The notes beneath the pieces were generated by a model that searched no databases, was not told the DNA's origin, and worked only from the letters and a program-made list of their open reading frames with translations. Shown piece by piece: positions 56,850-64,000 of a stretch of DNA of 64,000 nucleotides. Position 1 is the stretch's first letter; each line of letters starts with the position of its first letter. The position numbers and the translations under genes were made by a program. This stretch comes from Eurosta solidaginis (lineage: Eukaryota > Arthropoda > Insecta > Diptera > Tephritidae), in the NCBI RefSeq assembly GCF_040869045.1, contig NC_090319.1, forward strand, positions 340,360,302-340,424,301. The letters run 5' to 3'.

Positions 56850-57320
56850 CAAATAGTCTAAGTCGGTTTATAATCGGTAAAAACTGATACCGAAAAGTTA
56901 TTATTTTATTATTGAGAGCGCATTATTATCTTCGAGTCGGTCTCTAACCGACTTTTTATCTAAAGGTTAGATAGAAAGTTTTATGGTATCCATTTCATAA
57001 CAAATCGATGAATCGTCGTTGGTAATTCGATAACTTTTCGGTAGCATATTGATACATTTTTGCTAACAAAACACAAAATTGTATGATAACAAATGTAGCC
57101 ATTGTCGAATCAATATCCTTTTGATAGCATATCGATAACTTTTCGTTAAGTGATCGACAACTTTTTGATGACAAACCAATAACACTCCGATATGAAATTG
57201 GCAACAATCAGATAAAAAATCGATAACATATTGATAACATCGATATCTTTTCGATGATAAATCCAAAACTTTGCTATTGAAAGCCCTTCTTATCGGATAG
57301 CTCTTCAATTATAAATCGAT
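56850..57320. repeat. TTATCGAT-rich degenerate array
   Basis: ATCGATAACTTTTCG, ATTGATAAC and similar words follow one another, third array of the family in this gene. It also has AGTCGGTTTATAATCGGT and CTAACCGACTTTTTATC, possible ends. Confidence 0.75.
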
Positions 57321-57570
57321 TTTATTCAACTAAATTCTATTTTGTTTTCTTTTATTTTACTTTTTATTATTTAAATTTTATTTTATTGTAGTTTATTTTT
57401 CTACAATTACCTTAAGATAATTTTATATTTTATTTTATTTTGATTTATTTTATTTGTCAATTTATTTTATTTTATTTCATCTTTATTTAATTTTTATCTA
57501 TATATTTAGTTTGCTTAATTTTATTTTAATTAACACTTTTTCTTTTTTTTTCTTTTATTATTTCATATTT
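57321..57570. repeat. AT-rich TTTTATTT tract
   Basis: Low-complexity T/A pentamers and hexamers, as at 37.2 kb. Confidence 0.8.
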
Positions 57571-57579
57571 AGTTAGGTT

Positions 57580-58650
57580 ACGTTGAACTGGCAGGTCGAT
57601 AGACTGAATGTGTTAACAGAGTTACCAGAATTTGTTTGACGACCAAACAGAAGAACCCCAATCAGCTGACAGGACTTATGTTATAGAATAACTCCGTACC
57701 CTTGGAAAACACTAGAAGTTGTTTAAGACTTAGATTAATGGCTGCCTCGAGACCTGGCAACTCTGCCGCCCCTAACAGCTGGAGCCTTGACTTCACGAGC
57801 GCAGGATATGAACACATAATGTGCTCTACCGTTTCTTTCTGCAGTTCGTAATTCCTACACCCAGTGTTACTGGCGAGGTTTAACATAAAGTATATAACGC
57901 TAGAAGGCACTGTCCAGTTAGTATGCCCATCGTAGGCCTTTAAGTCTTCTCTCTCCACAGATTTGAGCCACTTTGTGAATCTAATCTCTTAGGCATTGCA
58001 CATGATCTTAGAAATTTTGAGCCCCGTGCTTTTGTCTACGCCTTTCCTGCTTGATGGCTCACATGAAACTCCTTTTGATTTATCCTAAATGGATTGGGAC
58101 GTATATCATCGTTTAAGCGAGTGTTGCACCCTCCTTTGCCAAATCATTGCACTTTACGTTACCTTTTATAACTTTGTGACCGAGAACTCAATATAGATGT
58201 ATGCTCCGGCCTGAGCGAAGTTTTACCAATGCTTCCTTGCATTCTGCAAAAAATACTTAATAAATTACTGTCTGAGATTATTTCCTTAACCGCTGCCTTC
58301 AGATTAAGCATGCTTCCTGAATAATTTCTGCTGCTTTCTACACGGCTATAATTTCGACCTGAAATACGCTGCACTAATCTTTCAGCCTGTGTGATTTACT
58401 TACTTCTGGACCGACACAATAAACAGCACACCAAATCCCTTCCATTAATTTGGAATTATAGTTTCTTCTGCCATTTCTGCATCCTAGCACCAACCCTACG
58501 GCTCCATTGTGACCCCAATATCTCTTTCGAAGTTCAGGAACGGGACCATATATTACATTTGCCCGATATTAGATGGCACTATACTGATATGGCCATAAGG
58601 TCTGCACTCAGGCTGCCCCGAGGTCTTAAGTCTTGTTGTTTCATATTAAT
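57580..58650 (-). pseudogene. Decayed non-LTR element: RNase H end and tail
   Basis: The 3' end carries the complement of CAGTTCAACCTAACC, shared with 62.27 kb. Upstream on the minus strand are CRNYELQKETVEHIMCSYPAL (cysteine tail), an RNase H scrap and, near 58560-58640, SGQPECRPYGHISIV, the same segment as in the 13.5-14.5 kb copy. Many stops. Confidence 0.75.
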
Positions 58651-58659
58651 ATAACTAAA

Positions 58660-60945
58660 CAATGTACAATGATATTACAGCCAACAAAACCCTAAAAAGA
58701 AAAAAAATGTCAACTTCCACCTGAATATCTAAATACGTGCTTTGCTTTTAGAAACACTTTGTGTATCTCTAGCTATATATCTCTTCGTGCACTTGAATAC
58801 ATAAAAATTATGTATATGCTCAGACATTATAATTTGCGTATTTGCCTTGAGTTTGTGTGATTTCGCTCATATCAACTCTTCCACGTCAATTGTTCCGTCA
58901 TTACAGTGTACTGATAAAACTTACGATTACATTCTCCCCCTCTCTTTCTGTAATATTTCATATAGCGTACCAATTTTACATACACGCCTAAGATTTCCCA
59001 TTCTCTAGTATTTGATATAATATACCAATGCCTCACACCACCAGAATTTACATTCTACATATATTCCCGATATAGCATACCACTGACAAAGACTACGCTT
59101 ACAGGCTTCCTCCAAACCGTGAGGACAGCTAGGGCACTTCTTTCACATTTCGTAGTATTGTTTATGAATCCAATTTTTCGTTTTAATTTGAAAGTGTTTT
59201 GTGAAAAATAGTTTAAGAAGACCTTTTTCTTAAAATTTAAGACCACACCGTGCATAAAGCACAATTTCGTAATAGAATTCACGAAAATAGGAGTTTCAAA
59301 GTATCACTAATCAGCTGTGCGTTCTTAATGCGCCAATTGACACGCAATTTATGTAAAACATGCAGATTTAGATCTCTATGCTTGTATGTGCATACATATG
59401 TATGTCTTACATTTATGCGCACGTGTCATTAAATTGATAAGTCTATTTTCCTTTAACAATGTAACCGTGTACTTCTAATAGTATAAGACTTATCTTCTTA
59501 CCTCAGTGTGATGTGCCCGGAAGGGAAGGCAGTAAGTAGTGATACAAATATCTGGTTCGGAACTAGACTTAAAGTACCAAGTAAGTACTAGTTCGTTAGA
59601 AGCTAGATTTTATCCAGTTATAAATTCGAGAGTTTTAATTTTTTTATTTCATATTTAACCTTTTGTACGAAATAGGACACCAACAAAAAAATGTCTGCAA
59701 GCTTTAAAGAGCTTTGAGTATGTGTATGCCTTTTTTCCCATACTTTCCGACCAGTTCGTAACTGCCGAAAAAGGGAATAATAATATCGTACCAGAAGCAA
59801 CATGTACAATCTCTTTACGGTTCGGAGCCAACGAAATAGTATCAAGAAAAGAACTAGATCTTTTTTAAACTAGTTTGATACTAATGAAAAGGTATTGCAC
59901 CGGGGACAATTTCCAAGGTCCCGTGTTAAATTCGCCAGTTAAAAGCATGTAAAAGAGATATAGGACGAATTACTAGTGCTTCGGAATGCATTAGATGCGC
60001 ACTACTTTTGAATTAGAGATTTTCCCTACAGGTTATGTACATATATATGTATCTACATATATGAAGTTTCTGAAAATGCCGTATTAACATAAATCTTAAG
60101 GGTCATATAATAACTAAAATTATGTACACATAAACAGAGTCTTATATACATAGGCTAGGAAAATATTGCTATACAGGGTGCATCATGCCATAGAGTACCC
60201 TCAAATAAAAATCGGTACTCATGCTTACAAAGGTGAGTATTTACTTTCGCTACAGCATGGGGAATAAACGATTCCTTGCAGTGCCTCGGATCAGGATATT
60301 TTCGAAATTTGTTCAAAACCGGGGGAATCATATGATCGATTTCGACCGATTTATTCGTCCCTGCGTTGAATGCGCATTTCTCTGTGGCTCCCTTTCAGCT
60401 TGCATCAATCGTGTCCAATCAATGCCATATTTCTTAATCCAACAATTGACGTATTTGCGTATTAAGGGAACTTAATTCCTCGTTGAAAGTTCTTATATAA
60501 AAGCCCTGTGTACAGTGATTGATTCGAGTGAAAATGAGCGCAATGAAATATAACATGTTCTGAGTTTTCCAGTTTGATGTAAGAGTGTGGACAGAAAGGA
60601 TCCTCACTTATTCTACGATTGTATGAGTACTCTTTGAAACTACCGGGCGTACTCAATAGTTGCTGATGGTGGTAGTCTATTTTGCCATGCTTCCACTCCG
60701 AAAAAACCCCCTTTACTCAGCTATTTCCCCCATTTTTGCAACTTAACAATTGTTCATGGCCTTGAGCTTTATTTGGTGTCTTCAAGTGATCGCTCCATTT
60801 CAATGTCATACAGATCGGCTAATCCACTTTACAGCAGATCCGATAAGCACTCGCTATTCCTACAGCTGCAAGCTGACAGGCTGCTAGTATATGCATCAAC
60901 TTAGATCCGCGGCACTCTAGTGCTGCGTATAATATTGAACGGACT
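58660..60945. other. Long intron stretch, no gene recognised
   Basis: No frame with a domain I know and no clear repeat ends. Frames at 59055-59282 and 60221-60475 look accidental. Confidence 0.4.
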
Positions 60946-61200
60946 ATAAAAAAAAAAAAAAAAAAAATGCAAGGCGCGATAACCTCCGAAACGACTTTAG
61001 GTCGAGCTTCTCTTCCAATTTGCATCGTACTCCTTTTAGTTTATCCTACAAGTTGGCGGGACGGGACCTACATGTTTTACGGCGACTCCAAACGGCAATT
61101 GCAAGACGGATGAGCTTTCACTGAGAAACTTTTAATGGCATAAATACAATCGGAGTGCTTGCCGAATCAATGCCGAGGAGCGACCCCGTAAAGAAAACTT
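60946..61200 (-). mobile_element. SINE body copy with adjoining A run
   Basis: A run of about 20 A (60948-60966) is followed by ATGCAAGGCGCGATAACCTCC, CTTCTCTTCCAATTTGC, GGCGGGACGGGACCTACATG and GGCATAAATACAATCGGAG. The A run reads as T's at the 3' side of the minus-strand element. No tRNA head. Confidence 0.72.
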
Positions 61201-61309
61201 TTGTCTAATTGCAAAAACTTATTCTAAATTTGTGGGGAGTACGCGTTTTTGACACACGGGCGTGGAAGAGATCTGTAAATAATGATGTTCTAGATCTTAT
61301 CTAGATCTT

Positions 61310-62290
61310 ATAATAGAGGTGGATGGTTGGCTCAAGGGTGCTCAAGTTGCGGACGAGGCGATACATGTGTACATACATGGTTCCGAAGTAGTGAAAGGAG
61401 TAGGGTCTGCGCCATACTGTGCTGATCCGGAAACAAACAGATTCTATAGGCTGCCAGATTACTGTTGCGTTTTACAAGCGGAAATATTAGACGTGACCAA
61501 AGCAGTAGAAACACTGCTGTGTTAACTTTTATATTGACAGTCAAGCAGCCATTAAGGCAATAATATCGCATAGTACAGCATGTAAATGCGTGTTAGAGTG
61601 TAAGCAGTCTCTGGAGAGAATCGGGGGAGGGAGAACCATGCATCTATATCGGGTCCCAGGGCATATGGGAATAGATGGGAACGAAAAACCAGACGAACTA
61701 GATAAAATGGGCGCATCTATTGAAGCTTGCTATGTAGACGTCCCAATTAGACTGGGCGAGATTAAGCAAAGGCGAGAGATGCACATGATCGACCAAGCGG
61801 GAAAGGCCTAGGTTCAAGCGCGGGGCTGTAAAATGTCGAAGATTATGTGTAGGTCTTACAACCTTAGACTAACAAAGTTGCTTCTACCATTAAACAGAGA
61901 GGACTGTAGATTCATGACGGGTATTCTGACTGGACACTGCCTTCTGGCGTCACATACTTTAAGTTAGGCTTGGTCAATGATAGCAGATGTAGGAAGTGCT
62001 TGTTGGAGGAGGAAACGATCGAGCACGTTCTGTGCTCGGGCCCTCCACTTGCCAGGCTAAGGCACCAGCTATTAAGAGTTATACAGGTGTCAGATTTAGA
62101 ACCAGCAAGTGGCTTAAGTCCTAGGAAGCTTCTAGTATTAGCCAAGTGGATGGAGTTATTTTATAAAATAGGTCCTGGTTTTAGTTAGGGTTTTTCAGTT
62201 TGGTCGTTAAAACAAACTTCTGGTAACACTACGGGCTCATTCAGTCTATATGAGGTCTTCATGGACCGGCCAGTTCAACCTAACCTGTGT
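61310..62290 (+). pseudogene. Decayed non-LTR element: RNase H to 3' end
   Basis: Plus strand: HVYIHGSEVVKGVGSAPYCAD (first RNase H block, the catalytic Asp of YTDGS replaced by His), VLQAEILDVTKA (Glu), DSQAAIKAI in another frame, then LYRVPGHMGIDGNEKPDELD (last block), a cysteine tail CRKCLLEEETIEHVLCSGPPL and the 3' end GGCCAGTTCAACCTAACC. Three or more frame breaks. It shows the family's complete 3' half in order. Confidence 0.82.
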
Positions 62291-62699
62291 GTTCCGTCGT
62301 CACCAAGACCAGCAGTATCCATTAATTTGTTGAAGCATGCTTTCTAGCTATGGTCAAAGATCTTTCAAATGCTGTTATTTTGCCTATCGAGGCCACAAGC
62401 ATTCTTTCCTTCTTCTTTGTGATCTTTCTACACTTTTCCCCTATTCCGTTGTACCCAGCGCCTACAAAAACAGAGCTTACTTGAGCCCTCTGTAAAAAGC
62501 ATTAAACTTAACATTCGCTTTGATTGGAACAGCCATGATTTTAAAAAGAAAAATCTAGGCACACTTCTGAAAAAATCTAGCAATATTTTTGTGAGATATG
62601 TTCTAATGTGCATACATACAGAAGCAAACTTTAAAAGGTAGTCCCAATTTTTATAAACTTTTGTCAATTAAATTCTTCTTTCTTATTTTCGATAAGTTA

Positions 62700-63190
62700 A
62701 GAAAAGTCACTGGCCTGTCAAGACAGACCTCATTCAGACTGAATATGTCCAGGTGCTACCAGAATTTGTTTGCGACCAAACGGAAACAAACCAATAAGGT
62801 GACAATATTTATGATATAAAAAACTCTTGGCAAATACTAGAAGTTTTCTAGGACCTAGCTTAATTGCTGCCTCGAAATCTGGCAACTCTGTAGCCTTTAG
62901 TAGCTGTAGCCTTTACCTCGCGAGCGCATGACACGATTAAAGAACGTGCTCAATCGTTTTTTCCTGTAGCTCGCACTTCCTATATCTCTTGTTACTTGTA
63001 TAGGATTTGCACATTATCAAAGAAATTTCGCAGCCCCGCGCTTCTGTCAGAACCGGCACCTTACGTTAATTTGTAGCCATCGGTATACACACGTATAGCA
63101 TGTTCTGATGTTCCCGCACCCTTGCGTCAACTCTCCGACTCTATTGTGGCCTCAAGATCTTTTTCAAAGCTCAAAAGCGAGCTCATATTG
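62700..63190 (-). pseudogene. Decayed non-LTR element tail
   Basis: TCATTCAGACTGAATATG, CTACCAGAATTTGTTTGCGACC and the following bases are the complement of the 3' end seen at 62.2 kb and 57.6 kb. Further on AATCTGGCAACTCTG and the cysteine-tail region can be recognised. The copy runs head-on against its neighbour at 61.3-62.3 kb. Confidence 0.68.
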
Positions 63191-63630
63191 AAAAATAATT
63201 AAAGGAAAATTTCTAATGAGTTTCTTAAAGTAAGCGACAAAAACTAATCTTAATAACGATTTCGAAGAAAGTTAAAAAACAACCTTCAATAAAAAAATTG
63301 TTTCAGATATCAAATTGAATTCTAGGATTGGTCTACAAAACTAAATAATTTTCGAATTTTTCAAAAATATTTTGGGAGATAAATTTGCTTTTCAGTTACA
63401 AAATTTATGTAAATTTTTTCTTGAATAATCGACAATAGAAAAAAGATTTGAATCGGCGAAATTGGATAAAGTTTGTGACAGATTTTTTCGTTTTCGCTGC
63501 TGTATGCCCCTTATAGTATTATTTGTGACACCCTGTATACAAGCAAAATAATGCCTTCAAATTGGCTACGCTAACAACAAACATACAAAACAACACCTAC
63601 ATACACACTTTTGTATTTACAATAGCTCAC
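63191..63630. other. Intron stretch behind exon A, nothing recognised
   Basis: AT-rich; no coding or repeat signal beyond a weak likeness to 55.6 kb. Confidence 0.45.
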
Positions 63631-63864
63631 CTTTATAAGACCCAAAAACAATGGCACATCCTCAAAGACAAATTTCGGAAAGTTCATGTCACGCAAAACA
63701 CGCATCAACACAACAGCCTCAGGCAAATCCTCCGAACCGCGTTTCATCACACCAGCCATACGAAGCACGGAATTTAGTGAACGTAAGCCCCAATCATAAT
63801 GACATTGCTTGGAGAGTTGCTCCTCAGCTAGCTTATATAATACCGTCATCTTTTTTGCCAATAC
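63631..63864 (-). CDS. DNAH10: Dynein heavy chain exon A: end of AAA1
   Basis: This is the most upstream exon in the window, 78 codons, phase 0 at both ends. It starts after an acceptor TTTTCTTAG and ends AAG followed by the donor GTGAGC. The protein opens VLAKKMTVLYKLAEEQLS and contains HYDWGLRSLNSVLRMAG, PEAVVLMRVLRDMN and FVFEDVPLFLGLIK, all standard for the C-terminal part of AAA1 and the AAA1-AAA2 linker of axonemal heavy chains. The frame stays open past the donor for a few codons, which does not match the family, so the splice site decides the end. It continues directly into the DLFPGI exon 7.1 kb away. Confidence 0.93.
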
Positions 63865-64000
63865 CTAAGAAAATAATTACCGTTATTATTATGAAAATAT
63901 ATAGGCAAAAACAAAATCTATGTTATTGTTGTAGTTTTAATGGAAGTAGAGTAGAGTGAACTGAAGTGAGGTGAGCCCAATAAGAGGGTTGTGGATAAAA

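Larger units (their letters stand above)
9851..63864 (-). other. DNAH10: Axonemal dynein heavy chain gene (DNAH10-like), nine internal exons
   Basis: Nine exons on the minus strand encode a continuous 511-codon stretch of a dynein heavy chain: the end of AAA1, AAA2 with its Walker A and B motifs, and the linker into AAA3 up to its P-loop. Every junction has GT-AG ends and every intron is phase 0. The joined protein aligns colinearly with axonemal heavy chains without gaps at the joins. The AAA3 P-loop GEAGTSKT preceded by IKRPVLLV, and the VDSTRTN stretch before it, match my knowledge of DNAH10 rather than DNAH1, 2, 5, 7 or 9. DNAH10 is the beta heavy chain of the two-headed inner-arm dynein (I1/f) of cilia and sperm flagella. 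Introns, in gene order, are about 7.1, 6.3, 13.0, 18.6, 2.6, 0.07, 3.8 and 1.0 kb. Both gene ends lie outside the window. Dynein identity is near certain; the DNAH10 assignment is likely. Confidence 0.9.

Overview
This is eukaryotic nuclear DNA, almost certainly from a higher fly. The repeat families (SINEs with tRNA-like heads, repeats ending in CTCAACTGAGTAT or TTCATGAAAGGTAT, CR1, RTE and RNase H-bearing non-LTR elements) look most like those of tephritid fruit flies, but the species is my inference. There are no operons, CRISPR arrays or bacterial features.

One host gene was found, and it runs across nearly the whole window on the minus strand. Nine internal exons (63631-63864, 56386-56490, 49935-50093, 36813-36923, 18110-18253, 15392-15532, 15084-15320, 10936-11244, 9851-9943) join without a stop or frame change into 511 codons of an axonemal dynein heavy chain. 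They cover the end of AAA1, all of AAA2 and the start of AAA3. The AAA3 P-loop GEAGTSKT and the residues around it fit the DNAH10 (inner-arm I1/f beta) orthologue. Both gene ends lie outside the window. Coding bases are about 1.5 kb of 54 kb; introns range from 71 bp to 18.6 kb and are filled with mobile DNA.

Region by region: 1-9.8 kb holds an inverted repeat, a solo LTR, a 2.9 kb foldback-like element carrying a 130 bp tandem array, and a broken RNase H-bearing non-LTR element. 9.8-15.6 kb holds five-sixths of the shorter-intron part of the gene (exons I, H, G, F), a 663 bp hAT-type MITE, and a hAT transposon nested in a second MITE. 15.6-21 kb holds decayed LTR and non-LTR pieces plus exon E. 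21.1-28.8 kb is an apparently intact Ty3/gypsy retrotransposon with matching LTRs, a 4 bp target duplication, a -1 frameshift site between gag and pol, and a striking row of four hairpins sharing one loop sequence in its R region. 28.8-36.8 kb holds a deleted LTR element, TTATCGAT-rich arrays, SINEs and exon D. 37-49.6 kb holds foldback families A and B, a 100 bp-armed inverted repeat, a deletion-derived non-LTR element, a 123 bp tandem repeat and an RTE tail. 50-56.5 kb holds exon C, a CR1-like element nested in a family B repeat, and exon B. 56.5-64 kb holds more decayed non-LTR pieces and exon A.

The dynein exons are open and have good splice sites, so the host gene looks functional despite its introns. 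The mobile elements are mostly dead; the 21.1-28.8 kb element is the clear exception. The giant, repeat-filled introns in a sperm-axoneme dynein recall the Y-linked giant dynein genes of Drosophila, but sex linkage cannot be judged from this window.
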